DNA from: Streptomyces panaciradicis
GTDB lineage: Bacteria > Actinomycetota > Actinomycetes > Streptomycetales > Streptomycetaceae
Direction of reading: 5' to 3'
Length of the DNA stretch: 39,035 nt
Assembly: GCF_023516615.1 (NCBI RefSeq)
Contig: NZ_JAMGBF010000052.1
Coordinates: forward strand, 1-39,035
This document shows positions 1 to 7,129 of this stretch, piece by piece. The stretch's first letter is position 1. The number at the start of each line of letters is the position of its first letter. Made by a program: the position numbers and the translations under genes. The notes under the pieces are model-generated. The model worked only from the letters and a program-made list of their open reading frames with translations, did no database searches and was not told where the DNA came from.

Positions 1-167
1 GTGCCGACGAGGGCGTACGACAGGAGGATGCCGGGTCCCGCGGTGGCGATGCCGGAACTGGAGCCGACGAAGAGGCCGGCGCCGATGACACCGCCGATGG
101 CGATCATCGACAGATGGCGGTTCTTGAGTCCTGCCTGGAGCCCGGAGGACTGGTGCCCGGAAGTCAT
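1..167 (-). CDS. Amino-acid permease (APC superfamily), 5' part only
   Basis: Only the first 55 codons are inside the window; the gene runs off the left edge. The visible N-terminus is a short polar tail followed by a first membrane helix containing MIAIGGVIGAGLFVGS. This is the Gly-rich unwound first helix of amino acid-polyamine-organocation transporters of the GABA/aromatic amino-acid permease type, where the backbone holds the substrate carboxylate and amino groups. The protein should import an amino acid by proton symport at the cytoplasmic membrane; the substrate cannot be told from this fragment. The ATG at 165-167 is preceded by AAAGGAATT, a good Shine-Dalgarno sequence, which fixes the start. 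That Shine-Dalgarno lies in one arm of a perfect 12-bp inverted repeat (172-261). The gene diverges from rpiB. Confidence 0.85.
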   Translation of the reverse strand, partial: MTSGHQSSGLQAGLKNRHLSMIAIGGVIGAGLFVGSSSGIATAGPGILLSYALVG

Positions 168-171
168 GGGG

Positions 172-261
172 GAATTCCTTTGCGCCGGGTGAGCGGTCTG
201 AGCGGTTTCCCGCACAGGGGTGTGTACGGGTCGGTCCAGTGAAACGGAGGCAAAGGAATTC
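172..261 (-). repeat. 12-bp perfect inverted repeat covering the permease ribosome-binding site
   Basis: GAATTCCTTTGC at 172-183 and GCAAAGGAATTC at 250-261 are exact reverse complements separated by 66 nt. Read as permease mRNA, the downstream arm contains the AAGGA Shine-Dalgarno sequence just before the ATG, and the upstream arm could base-pair with it. Whether the repeat works as an RNA switch or as a protein operator cannot be decided from sequence. Confidence 0.6.
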
Positions 262-369
262 GTGAACCTTTGAATCCGGATCGTTATTTGAGGTTTCCTT
301 GAGGTTCCATGGTGAGGGGTGGATTCCTCCGGGCCGACACCCGGGGCTGCTGCCCTGAAACGGCCGTGT

Positions 370-375
370 CACACT
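370..375 (+). promoter_or_regulatory. Candidate -10 element (CACACT) of a leaderless rpiB promoter
   Basis: CACACT ends 7 nt before the rpiB ATG, and no Shine-Dalgarno sequence lies between them. This spacing would start transcription at or next to the start codon. The hexamer keeps the conserved A2 and T6 of TAnnnT but not T1, and no clear -35 is seen. Confidence 0.4.
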
Positions 376-382
376 CACAGGC

Positions 383-871
383 ATGCGCGTGTATCTCGGC
401 TCCGACCATGCCGGCTTCGAACTCAAGAACCACCTCGTCGAGTGGTTGAAGGCGGCCGGCCACGACCCCGTCGACTGCGGCCCGCACCTCTACGACGCCC
501 AGGACGACTACCCGCCCTTCTGCCTGCGTGCCGCCGAGCGGACGGCCGCGGACCCCGACGCCCTCGGTGTCGTGATCGGCGGCTCCGGCAACGGCGAGCA
601 GATCGCCGCGAACAAGGTGAAGGGCGTGCGCGCGGCGCTCGCCTGGAGCGAGGAGACCGCCTCGCTCGGCCGCCAGCACAACAACGCCAACGTCGTGGCG
701 GTGGGCGCGCGCATGCACACCACCGAGGAGGCGACGAAGTTCGTCGAGACCTTCCTGGGCACCCCGTTCTCCGGTGACGAGCGCCACATCCGCCGCATCG
801 ACATGCTCGCGGACTACGAGACGACGGGCGACCTGCCCCCGATCCCGGCGCACCACCCGCAGCAGGACTGA
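383..871 (+). CDS. rpiB: Ribose-5-phosphate isomerase B
   Basis: Interconverts ribose 5-phosphate and ribulose 5-phosphate in the non-oxidative pentose phosphate pathway; cytosolic. The 162-residue protein opens with the RpiB/LacAB signature VYLGSDHAGFELK (residues 3-15). It carries GGSGNGEQIAANK around residues 66-78. This is the actinobacterial RpiB form, in which a glutamate (here Glu72) stands where E. coli RpiB uses a catalytic cysteine. The stretch RQHNNANVVAVGAR is the usual second conserved block. Length is normal for the family. The ATG follows a -10-like CACACT without a Shine-Dalgarno sequence, suggesting a leaderless message. The DNA glycosylase gene begins 35 nt downstream on the same strand and is probably cotranscribed. 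Confidence 0.95.
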   Translation: MRVYLGSDHAGFELKNHLVEWLKAAGHDPVDCGPHLYDAQDDYPPFCLRAAERTAADPDALGVVIGGSGNGEQIAANKVKGVRAALAWSEETASLGRQHNNANVVAVGARMHTTEEATKFVETFLGTPFSGDERHIRRIDMLADYETTGDLPPIPAHHPQQD

Positions 872-906
872 CGCCCCTCGACAGGGGCCGGAAAGGAACG
901 GGCACC

Positions 907-1716
907 GTGCCAGAGGGGCACACGATCCACCGGCTGGCGTCCGACTACGCCGGCCGCTTCTCCGGCACGGCGCCGCGCGTCACCAGCCCCCAGGGCAAGT
1001 TCTCCGACGCGGCCGCCCTGCTCGACGGCGCCCGGCTCACCCGTACGGAAGCCCACGGCAAGCACCTCTTCCTGGGCTTCCGCGACGGCGACTGGGTCCA
1101 CATCCACCTCGGCCTGTTCGGCAAGGTGACCTTCGGCGCCGCCCCGGCGCCCCCGCCGACCGACACCGTCCGGCTGCGCCTGGCCAACGACACCTCCTAC
1201 GTCGACCTGCGCGGCCCGACGACCTGCGCGCTCGTCACCGACGCCGAGAAGGAGGCGATACACGCCCGCCTCGGCCCCGACCCGCTGCGGGACGACGCCG
1301 ACCCGCAGGTGGCGTACCGGCGGATCTCCCGCAGCCGTACGACGATCGCCGGGCTGCTGATGGACCAGAAGGTGATCGCCGGCGTCGGCAACGTCTACCG
1401 CGCCGAGGTCCTCTTCCGGCACGGCATCGACCCCTACCGGGCGGGCAAGGACCTCACCCCGGCCGAGTGGGACGCGATCTGGGCCGACCTCGTCGCGCTG
1501 ATGCGCGAGGGCGTGCGCCACAACCGCATCGACACCGTCCGCCCCGAACACACCCCGGAGGCGATGGGCCGCCCGCCCCGCGTCGACGACCACGGCGGCG
1601 AGGTCTACGTCTACCGCCGGGCCGGCCTGCCCTGCCACCTCTGCGGCGGCGAGATCCGCACCGCCGACCTCGCCGCCCGCAACCTCTTCTGGTGCCCCAC
1701 CTGCCAGCGCGCCTAG
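907..1716 (+). CDS. Fpg/Nei family DNA glycosylase (endonuclease VIII-like, Nei2 type)
   Basis: A bifunctional DNA glycosylase/AP lyase of base-excision repair that should remove oxidised bases and nick abasic sites. The start is a GTG preceded by GAAAGGAA at good spacing. Removing the initiator Met leaves the catalytic Pro2-Glu3 pair in MPEGHTIHRLA, the form seen in actinobacterial Nei enzymes. EAHGKHLFLGF carries the conserved lysine of the beta-hairpin. LLMDQKVIAGVGNVYRAEVL around residues 155-175 is the helix-two-turn-helix DNA-binding element. The C-terminus is a zinc finger with cysteines at 243, 246, 263 and 266. All expected catalytic and structural elements are present. The stop overlaps the stop of the convergent acetyltransferase gene. 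Confidence 0.92.
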   Translation: MPEGHTIHRLASDYAGRFSGTAPRVTSPQGKFSDAAALLDGARLTRTEAHGKHLFLGFRDGDWVHIHLGLFGKVTFGAAPAPPPTDTVRLRLANDTSYVDLRGPTTCALVTDAEKEAIHARLGPDPLRDDADPQVAYRRISRSRTTIAGLLMDQKVIAGVGNVYRAEVLFRHGIDPYRAGKDLTPAEWDAIWADLVALMREGVRHNRIDTVRPEHTPEAMGRPPRVDDHGGEVYVYRRAGLPCHLCGGEIRTADLAARNLFWCPTCQRA

Positions 1717-2942
1717 AAGCCGTGCGGCAGCCACGGGGCCACCGTGGACGCGAAGGCCAGTGACGCCTCCGCCAGCGCGCCCTGGCGCAGCTCCCGCACC
1801 CGCCCGGCCGCGGCGAGCGCCTCCAGGGTGACGCCGCCGAGATACGCCGACCCCAACTCCCTTACCGACAGGGCGAGATCGGGGGCGTCCTCGGTGCGGG
1901 CGCAGGAGGCGCCCTTCGGGTCGCCGGTCAGCCGCCAACGGCCCTCGTTCCAGGGGCAGAAGGCGTCCTCGACCGCCAGCACCACGTCCACCGGCGCCTG
2001 ATAGGTCCGTGCCTGGAGCGCCGCGCCGACGTCCACCAGCCGTACGTGCAGGGAGTCCCGCGTCCGCAGCGAGCACCGCCGGATGTCGGAGACCAGGTGC
2101 TGCCAGCCCTCGTCCAGCGGCCGGCCCCGGGCGAACACCTTCGACGTGAGGTCGATGTCGCACAGGAACCGCCACAACGCCGCGTGCGCCGCCGGATCCA
2201 GCGCCTCCACGTCCTGCACCACCACCGTGCCGTCGGGGCCGGTCGGCTCCCAGTCCGGCTTGACGCGGAACCGGGCGTAGCCGACGACCTCGCCCTCCCG
2301 TTCCGCGAGCACGCACTGCTGCGGCGACGCGCCGCCCCGGTCGCTCTCCGGGTCCAGCACCCCCAGCCGCTCCCAGCCCGGCCCGCGCACCAGCATCCCG
2401 GGCCGCCGCGGCACGAGCCGGGCGTACAGCGCCTCGCAGGCGTCGAGCACGTCCCCGGGGCGCGCGTACCGCAGCCGCACCTCGTCGGTGCCGGGCGGCA
2501 CGGACAGCCGGACGCGGGTCGTGTCGATCTCGGCGTTCACGTGGAAGGTCGCCGTCCCGTAGCCGAACCGCCCGTAGATCGCGGGCTCGGAGGCCGTCAG
2601 CACGGCCAGCGGCTCGCCCCAGGACCGCACGTCGTCCAACTGCCGCCGCATCATGGACGTCAGGACGCCCCGGCGCCGGTGCGTGGCGGCCACCGAGACC
2701 ATGGTGACGCCGGCGGCCGGCACCGCGGCCCCGCCGGGCACGGTCAGCCGGAAGGCGAACGCCCCGGCCGTCCCGACGCACGCCTCACCGTCCCAGACGC
2801 CCACGCACCGCCGCGGATCGATCAGCTCGCGCCACAGCGCGCGCTCCTCGTCCGACTCCGGGACCCCGCCGAAGGCGCGGATCAGGTTGTCGTACCACTC
2901 GTCCCATTCGTCCTGCCGCAGCGCGCGCACGTCGTTCCCCAT
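1713..2942 (-). CDS. Eis-like GNAT family N-acetyltransferase
   Basis: The 409-residue protein has the layout of the Eis family (enhanced intracellular survival acetyltransferases). A first GNAT domain carries acetyl-CoA-binding VAATHRRRGVLTSMMRRQL near residues 85-103. A second GNAT-like domain and a C-terminal sterol-carrier-like domain follow. The sequence ASEPAIYGRFGYG contains the tyrosine that acts as general acid in mycobacterial Eis. The protein ends in phenylalanine (…LPHGF); in Eis the C-terminal carboxylate serves as the general base. Eis proteins acetylate amines such as aminoglycosides and lysine side chains, but the substrate here is unknown. TAGGCA lies 6 nt before the ATG and there is no Shine-Dalgarno sequence, so the mRNA may be leaderless. 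It diverges from the PP2C phosphatase gene. Confidence 0.85.
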   Translation of the reverse strand: MGNDVRALRQDEWDEWYDNLIRAFGGVPESDEERALWRELIDPRRCVGVWDGEACVGTAGAFAFRLTVPGGAAVPAAGVTMVSVAATHRRRGVLTSMMRRQLDDVRSWGEPLAVLTASEPAIYGRFGYGTATFHVNAEIDTTRVRLSVPPGTDEVRLRYARPGDVLDACEALYARLVPRRPGMLVRGPGWERLGVLDPESDRGGASPQQCVLAEREGEVVGYARFRVKPDWEPTGPDGTVVVQDVEALDPAAHAALWRFLCDIDLTSKVFARGRPLDEGWQHLVSDIRRCSLRTRDSLHVRLVDVGAALQARTYQAPVDVVLAVEDAFCPWNEGRWRLTGDPKGASCARTEDAPDLALSVRELGSAYLGGVTLEALAAAGRVRELRQGALAEASLAFASTVAPWLPHGF

Positions 2943-2948
2943 GAACCA

Positions 2949-2954
2949 TGCCTA
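2949..2954 (-). promoter_or_regulatory. Candidate -10 element (TAGGCA) of the Eis-like gene
   Basis: On the minus strand TAGGCA ends 6 nt before the ATG, giving a probable leaderless start. The last position is A rather than T, so the match is imperfect. Confidence 0.35.
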
Positions 2955-3115
2955 CCAGGGCCGCACGGGAGGAGCGAGGGAATTTACGGCGCAGGCCGAA
3001 AGGCTCAACGGGCCCGTACAAAACGGTCTATTCACGGCCTTCACGGTGCCTGTGAAGTTGAACCTCGGATGGGGGACAAGTCGTACCTCCTGTGCCAAGT
3101 GGCGGGTCCGACGGA

Positions 3116-3121
3116 TAAGGT
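3116..3121 (+). promoter_or_regulatory. Candidate -10 element (TAAGGT) of the membrane PP2C gene
   Basis: TAAGGT fits TAnnnT and ends 9 nt before the ATG at 3131. No Shine-Dalgarno sequence is present, so the transcript would have at most a few untranslated bases. Confidence 0.4.
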
Positions 3122-3130
3122 CCCGAACTA

Positions 3131-4315
3131 ATGGCAGCAGGACGAGAGCGGCGCGCGGAAGCCGAGACGTTCACGGCCCGGTTGAAGATGCAGTGGCACC
3201 GGGCCCGGGTCGGCGTGCGCAGAAGCGCCGTCGACTACTTCCGCGGGGACGGCTCGGAATGGATCGCCCTGGGCCTGCTGCTGTTCACCATCCCCGTCAT
3301 CGCGGCTGTGACCCTGGCCAATTCGGTGTGGTGCTCCCCGGCCCTGCTGGTCGTGCCGATCGTCGCGGGCGGCCTGCTGCTGCGTCCGGCGAGCCTGCTC
3401 GGCCTGTACGCGGCGGCGGCCACGGCGCTGATCGTGGAGTCGGTGAAGCTCGGCCCCTACACGGAGGGCCCCTCGCGGGTCACCCCGGGCGTGGTCCTCG
3501 TGGTCGCCGCCTGCGGCTTCTTCGGCCTGCTGGTGGCCCAGTTCCGCAGCCGGGTCGGCGTGCCCTGGCGGCGCGGCGGCACCATGCTCTTCGACCTGCG
3601 CGAACGCATCCGCGTCCAGAGCAAGCTGCCCACGCTGCCCGGCGGCTGGCACCGCGAGATGGCCCTGCGCCCGGCCGGCGGCCAGTCCTTCTCGGGCGAC
3701 TTCGTGGTCGCGGCCCGCACGAACGGCGGCCGCACCCTGGAGGTCGTCCTGACGGACGTGTCCGGCAAGGGCATGGACGCCGGTTCGCGGGCCCTGCTGC
3801 TGTCCGGCGCCTTCGGCGGCCTGCTGGGCTCGCTGCCGCCGCACGCCTTCCTCCCGGCCGCGAACGGCTACCTCCTGCGCCAGGACTGGGACGAGGGCTT
3901 CGCGACCTCCATCCACCTCGTGCTGGACCTCGACTCCGGCGACTACGAGCTCTACTCCGCCGGCCACCCGCCGGGCCTGCAGCTCAGCGCGGGCAGCGGC
4001 CGGTGGGAGGAGAAGGCGGCCGAGGGGCCGCTGCTCGGTGTGTACGACGGCGCGCAGTTCGACCCCGTGAAGGGATCGCTCCGCCCCGGGGACGTGCTGA
4101 TGCTGTTCACGGACGGTCTGGTGGAGACCTCCGACCGGGACATCGTCGAGGGCATCGACCGGCTGACCGGGGAGGCCGACCGGTATGTCGCGGGCGGCTT
4201 CCACGGCGCGGCCTGGCATCTGATCGAGGCGGTGGCCAAGGACGTCAACGACGACCGGGCCCTGCTGCTGATCTGCCGCGAGGGCCCGACGGCCGGGCAG
4301 CCCAGGCTGGTGTAG
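3131..4315 (+). CDS. Membrane-anchored SpoIIE/RsbU-type PP2C serine phosphatase
   Basis: The N-terminal half has a basic cytosolic start and about four hydrophobic helices (roughly residues 43-64, 69-84, 88-104 and 118-138). The C-terminal half (about 165-390) is a SpoIIE-type PP2C phosphatase domain. FSGDF at 187-191 and TDVSGKGMDAG at 208-218 supply metal-binding aspartates, followed by SAGHPPG, FTDGLVE and DVNDDRALL. Enzymes of this class dephosphorylate anti-sigma-factor antagonists (STAS proteins), releasing alternative sigma factors. Streptomyces encodes many paralogues, and the partner of this one is not in the window. No sensor domain is seen, so any signal probably enters through the membrane part. 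The HD-hydrolase gene starts about 40 nt downstream with its own promoter-like sequence. Confidence 0.88.
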   Translation: MAAGRERRAEAETFTARLKMQWHRARVGVRRSAVDYFRGDGSEWIALGLLLFTIPVIAAVTLANSVWCSPALLVVPIVAGGLLLRPASLLGLYAAAATALIVESVKLGPYTEGPSRVTPGVVLVVAACGFFGLLVAQFRSRVGVPWRRGGTMLFDLRERIRVQSKLPTLPGGWHREMALRPAGGQSFSGDFVVAARTNGGRTLEVVLTDVSGKGMDAGSRALLLSGAFGGLLGSLPPHAFLPAANGYLLRQDWDEGFATSIHLVLDLDSGDYELYSAGHPPGLQLSAGSGRWEEKAAEGPLLGVYDGAQFDPVKGSLRPGDVLMLFTDGLVETSDRDIVEGIDRLTGEADRYVAGGFHGAAWHLIEAVAKDVNDDRALLLICREGPTAGQPRLV

Positions 4316-4344
4316 CCGCCTGCGGGAGCGGTCCGGCGCCAGGA

Positions 4345-4350
4345 CAGACT
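4345..4350 (+). promoter_or_regulatory. Candidate -10 element (CAGACT) of the HD-domain gene
   Basis: CAGACT ends 6 nt before the ATG at 4357, with GGGGCC between. It has A2 and T6 of the -10 consensus and would give a leaderless transcript. No -35 could be assigned. Confidence 0.4.
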
Positions 4351-4356
4351 GGGGCC

Positions 4357-4833
4357 ATGACACTGTCGCTCCTCGAAGTCGAGACGATCGCGCGCTGGGC
4401 GCACGCCACCCAGACCGACAAGCAGGACCGCCCCTACGTGGAGCACCTCGTCGCCGTCGTGGCGGGCGTACGCGCCTGCGCGGGGGACGAGGACCAGCTG
4501 AAGGCGGCCTGGCTGCACGACGCCGTCGAGGACACGCCGCTGACGGAGCGGTGGCTGCGCGGCCTCGAACTGAGCACCCGCACCCAGGACATCGTGCTCG
4601 CCCTCACCAAACGGGACGGCGAGCCGGCGCGGGAGTACGCCGACCGGATCCTGGCCACCCCCGGCGCGCTCCTGGTGAAGGCCGCGGACATCGCCCACAA
4701 CGCCGACCCGGCACGCGTCGCGGGCGTCGCCGACGAGGCCACCCGCACACGACTGACCGAGAAGTACGCCGGCATGCGCGCACTTCTCGGTCTGGACGCC
4801 GCGGCGCCGGGCTGGGGTGTGGCTAGGCGCTGA
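4357..4833 (+). CDS. HD-domain phosphohydrolase (SpoT-like single domain)
   Basis: A 158-residue protein consisting almost only of an HD metal-dependent phosphohydrolase fold. The helix start RPYVEHLVAVV, the HD doublet in AAWLHDAVEDT and the late LVKAADIAHNAD give the H…HD…D ligand set, in the arrangement of the (p)ppGpp-hydrolase domain of RelA/SpoT. It lacks the synthetase, TGS and ACT domains, so it resembles small stand-alone Mesh1-type hydrolases. Whether it acts on ppGpp or on another nucleotide cannot be told. The reading frame is open for a long way upstream, but similarity begins at this ATG. The last 11 bp overlap the 3' end of the convergent acyltransferase gene. Confidence 0.82.
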   Translation: MTLSLLEVETIARWAHATQTDKQDRPYVEHLVAVVAGVRACAGDEDQLKAAWLHDAVEDTPLTERWLRGLELSTRTQDIVLALTKRDGEPAREYADRILATPGALLVKAADIAHNADPARVAGVADEATRTRLTEKYAGMRALLGLDAAAPGWGVARR

Positions 4834-6013
4834 CCTTCTCGCGCGGGGCGTTGACCCGGCCGCGCGCCGCCTCGACGGAGTCGGGCCGGAAGGCCCACTT
4901 CATCTCCGGCTCCATCGCGAACCGGAACACCCGCTGCACCGGCCGGGTGCACAGCACCGTGACGACGGCGGCCGCGGCGAGCGTCACGAGGATCTCGCCG
5001 AGCGGCCGGCGCATCCAGCCGTAGTCGAACCAGCCGTAGAAGTCACCGGCCTTGACCACGAAACCGTGCAGCAGATAGCCGTACAGGGTGCCCGCGCCGA
5101 GTGTCGTGAACCACATCCGCCGGCGCGGCACCCAGGCGAAGAAACAGGCGGTCAGCAGCAGCGAGCAGCCGAACAGCGCCAGCGTCATGACCGGCCCCGA
5201 CCACCAGGGCGCGCCCAGGTTCTGGGCGGCGTCGCGGTGGTAGAACCAGGCGGTGTTCATCCGCGGCACCGCCCACCAGCCGACGGCCAGCGCGGCCGCG
5301 AAGACCGGCACGGACAGCATCCGCACCCGGCGCGTGCGCACCCGGTGGAAGTGCTCCGGCTTCATGCACAGACCCAGCACGAAGTAGGGCAGGAACTGCA
5401 GCACCCGCTGCAGGTCGAGGTCGTCGCCGATGTCGGGGGAGACGGACGCCAGCATGGCGACGGCGAGCGCGAGCGGCAGCGGCCACCGGACCGTCTTCCA
5501 CAGCGGGGTGGTCAGCCGCCAGACGAACAGCGCGATCAGGAACCAGGTGAGGTACCAGGGATCGAGCAGGCTGACGTCCATGCCCGGATCGTGGTCGCCG
5601 TAGCGCTTGAACAGCGAGTACGCCGTCTCGAACACGACGTAGGGCACCAGGACGCCGGTGACCAGGCGCCGGAGGCGGTCGGGGCGCATGTCGAAACTGC
5701 GCGAGAAGAAGCCGGAGATGATGATGAACGCCGGCATGTGGAAGGCGTAGACGACCGTGTACACGCCCTCCAGGACGCGGCTGTCGCCCTTCAGCGGCTC
5801 CCAGGAGTGGGCCATGGCCACCAGCACGATCGCCAGGTACTTGGCGTTGTCGAAGAAGGCGTCGCGCTGCTTGCCGGGCCGGGCCGGCTGTCCCTGGGCC
5901 GCACGCGCCTGCTGACTCTGCGGCGAACGCGGACTCGGCACTCCCGACGCCGGCGACTGTGCCGGAGGGAGCGGCGTTCTGTGCTGACCGGGGGACGAGG
6001 CGGCGTGAAACAT
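4823..6013 (-). CDS. Acyltransferase family 3 integral membrane protein
   Basis: The protein has about ten hydrophobic segments and the opening of acyltransferase-3 (OafA/WecH-like) enzymes: RDAFFDNAKYLAIVLVAMAHSW, in which the histidine sits at the end of the first helix. FHMPAFIIISGFFSR is the second conserved block. Members move acetyl, succinyl or longer acyl groups onto sugars, lipids or antibiotics at the membrane; the substrate here is unknown. The first ~45 residues are Pro/Ser/Gln-rich and probably disordered in the cytosol. I chose ATG 6013 because TAGGGT lies 7 nt upstream, implying a leaderless start. An in-frame ATG at 6064 would lie upstream of that promoter and has no Shine-Dalgarno sequence. 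Confidence 0.85.
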   Translation of the reverse strand: MFHAASSPGQHRTPLPPAQSPASGVPSPRSPQSQQARAAQGQPARPGKQRDAFFDNAKYLAIVLVAMAHSWEPLKGDSRVLEGVYTVVYAFHMPAFIIISGFFSRSFDMRPDRLRRLVTGVLVPYVVFETAYSLFKRYGDHDPGMDVSLLDPWYLTWFLIALFVWRLTTPLWKTVRWPLPLALAVAMLASVSPDIGDDLDLQRVLQFLPYFVLGLCMKPEHFHRVRTRRVRMLSVPVFAAALAVGWWAVPRMNTAWFYHRDAAQNLGAPWWSGPVMTLALFGCSLLLTACFFAWVPRRRMWFTTLGAGTLYGYLLHGFVVKAGDFYGWFDYGWMRRPLGEILVTLAAAAVVTVLCTRPVQRVFRFAMEPEMKWAFRPDSVEAARGRVNAPREKVSA

Positions 6014-6526
6014 CTGAGGCACCCTAGCGTTGTCTGTGGCTATTCGTGAAACCGTCCATGTCATTCCTGCTTATGGGCTTCGTGTGCCCCGAAATTGCGG
6101 GGAGTTGACCTCACGATTCGTCCCGGCAAAGAGGCATGAAGGGGACATTCCACCAGAGTCGCTCGCTGGCCTTATGGGTGGCTTAGTCCGGATGAATCAT
6201 GACAACTAGGTCGGCTGTCGCTCGGCTTTGGTGTGCCCGTGACGACAATTCGAAATAACTGCGAACGCGTTGTGTGGACATGGAAACGATCGCGCCGAAT
6301 TGCCTGGGCGGGTGGGTCCTCGAATTGCCGTGCGGACAGCCCGTGTTGGGGCCCGCGGTGCCCGTGCGTCCGTATGGTTCAGGCAAAGCTGTGACACAGG
6401 TGCCGCGCCGATGTCCCACCAGCCGCATACGCAGGCCCTGTTGGTGGCACGATGGTTCTGGCGGGGGTGCGCGGGCATGCGCCCCCGGGCCGGGAGAGCG
6501 GACCGACCAAGGGTGTGTGATCAGTT
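6014..6526. other. Gene-free intergenic stretch with lower GC
   Basis: About 0.5 kb without a convincing coding region. The stretch 6180-6320 is clearly AT-richer than the rest of the window. Frames running through it lack the G/C third-position bias of real genes here. It must hold the promoters of the acyltransferase (left end) and of the small membrane protein (right end). TTGACC at 6104 resembles a -35, but no -10 follows at the right distance. A small RNA cannot be ruled out. Confidence 0.5.
6021..6026 (-). promoter_or_regulatory. -10 element (TAGGGT) before the acyltransferase start
   Basis: On the minus strand TAGGGT, a good match to TAnnnT, ends 7 nt before ATG 6013. TTTCAC, a weak -35, lies 19 nt further upstream. 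A leaderless transcript is expected. Confidence 0.5.
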
Positions 6527-6721
6527 GTGGCCATTTCACTGTCAGTGGTGCTGCTGTTGGCGATCATCCTGGTGGTCCTGATCCGGGGTGGATCGATCAA
6601 GGCCGGACCCGCCATCGTCGCGGTGCTCTTCGGCTTCTTCCTCGCGTCGACCGGCATGGCCCCGTCGATCAACCGCTTCCTGAACTCGATAGCGGAAACG
6701 ATCAACTCGATCAGCTTCTGA
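6527..6721 (+). CDS. Small conserved-type membrane protein, unknown function
   Basis: A 64-residue protein with a GTG start and an AAGGG Shine-Dalgarno about 13 nt upstream. Two hydrophobic helices (about residues 2-19 and 26-43) flank a short RGGSIKAG loop, followed by an amphipathic tail APSINRFLNSIAETINSI. The third codon positions are G/C-rich as in true genes here. I recognise no domain. It stands alone: the acyltransferase diverges upstream and a strong terminator hairpin (6842-6884) closes it before the opposing tRNA-Gly gene. A membrane scaffold or small regulator is possible, but there is no evidence for either. Confidence 0.72.
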   Translation: MAISLSVVLLLAIILVVLIRGGSIKAGPAIVAVLFGFFLASTGMAPSINRFLNSIAETINSISF

Positions 6722-6841
6722 CGGTGAGCCCCACCGAACGCCCGTTCCTCGGGTGCCCGGCGGCGGCTCCGTCATGCCGACACGCGCACGCCCGGCGCCA
6801 CGGTCGCGGACCGCGCCGGGGTCTGCCGACCCCGGAAACCA

Positions 6842-6884
6842 CCCGGGGCCGGACACGAGCATCATGCTCGTGTCCGGCCCCGGG
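6842..6884. terminator. 21-bp perfect palindrome, probable bidirectional terminator
   Basis: Positions 6842-6862 and 6864-6884 are exact reverse complements around a single central base (6863). The hairpin lies between the small membrane gene (+) and tRNA-Gly (-) and could end both transcripts. There is no U tract, as is usual for Streptomyces terminators. Confidence 0.8.
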
Positions 6885-6889
6885 CCGTA

Positions 6890-6963
6890 TGGAGCGGGCG
6901 ACGGGAATCGAACCCGCGTAGCCAGTTTGGAAGACTGGGGCTCTACCATTGAGCTACGCCCGC
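6890..6963 (-). tRNA. tRNA-Gly (anticodon UCC)
   Basis: On the minus strand the acceptor GCGGGCG (5' end at 6963) pairs with CGCCCGC (6894-6900). The D-arm is TAGCTCAATGGTAGAGC. The anticodon arm CCAGTCTTCCAAACTGG shows TCC, and the T-arm GCGGGTTCGATTCCCGT is canonical. U73 and an encoded CCA (6890-6892) follow. The length without CCA is 71 nt, normal for tRNA-Gly. Confidence 0.97.
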
Positions 6964-7004
6964 ACACAGCGCGCCGCAGGTCGGGAGACCGCGGCACTGA
7001 AGGC

Positions 7005-7010
7005 ATCGTA
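7005..7010 (-). promoter_or_regulatory. Candidate -10 (TACGAT) of tRNA-Gly
   Basis: TACGAT on the minus strand fits TAnnnT and lies about 40 nt upstream of the mature tRNA 5' end. This would give a short leader for RNase P to remove. Confidence 0.4.
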
Positions 7011-7108
7011 GCGGGTCGGCCCGCCTCGCCGCACACCCCTTCGCCGCCCGGCCGGCCGAGAGCGGCGGCACTCCGGGAAAACCGGCGGTCGCACAGCGTG
7101 CAGGCATG

Positions 7109-7114
7109 TACCCT
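7109..7114 (+). promoter_or_regulatory. Candidate -10 (TACCCT) of tRNA-Pro
   Basis: TACCCT fits TAnnnT and ends 15 nt before the tRNA 5' end. No good -35 is visible. Confidence 0.4.
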
Positions 7115-7129
7115 ACGTGTCGCACCAGA

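Noticed and set aside
2653..4833. 726-codon frame joined to the HD-hydrolase gene
   Set aside because: Only the part from ATG 4357 has family similarity and a promoter-like element; the upstream part is a shadow of the PP2C gene.
6104..6130. Promoter with TTGACC -35 in the intergenic gap
   Set aside because: No TAnnnT-like hexamer follows at 16-19 nt and no gene starts downstream within a reasonable distance.
6274..6921. 215-codon plus-strand frame across the intergenic gap and small membrane gene
   Set aside because: It runs out of frame through the small membrane gene and the terminator hairpin, with no Shine-Dalgarno and no domain.
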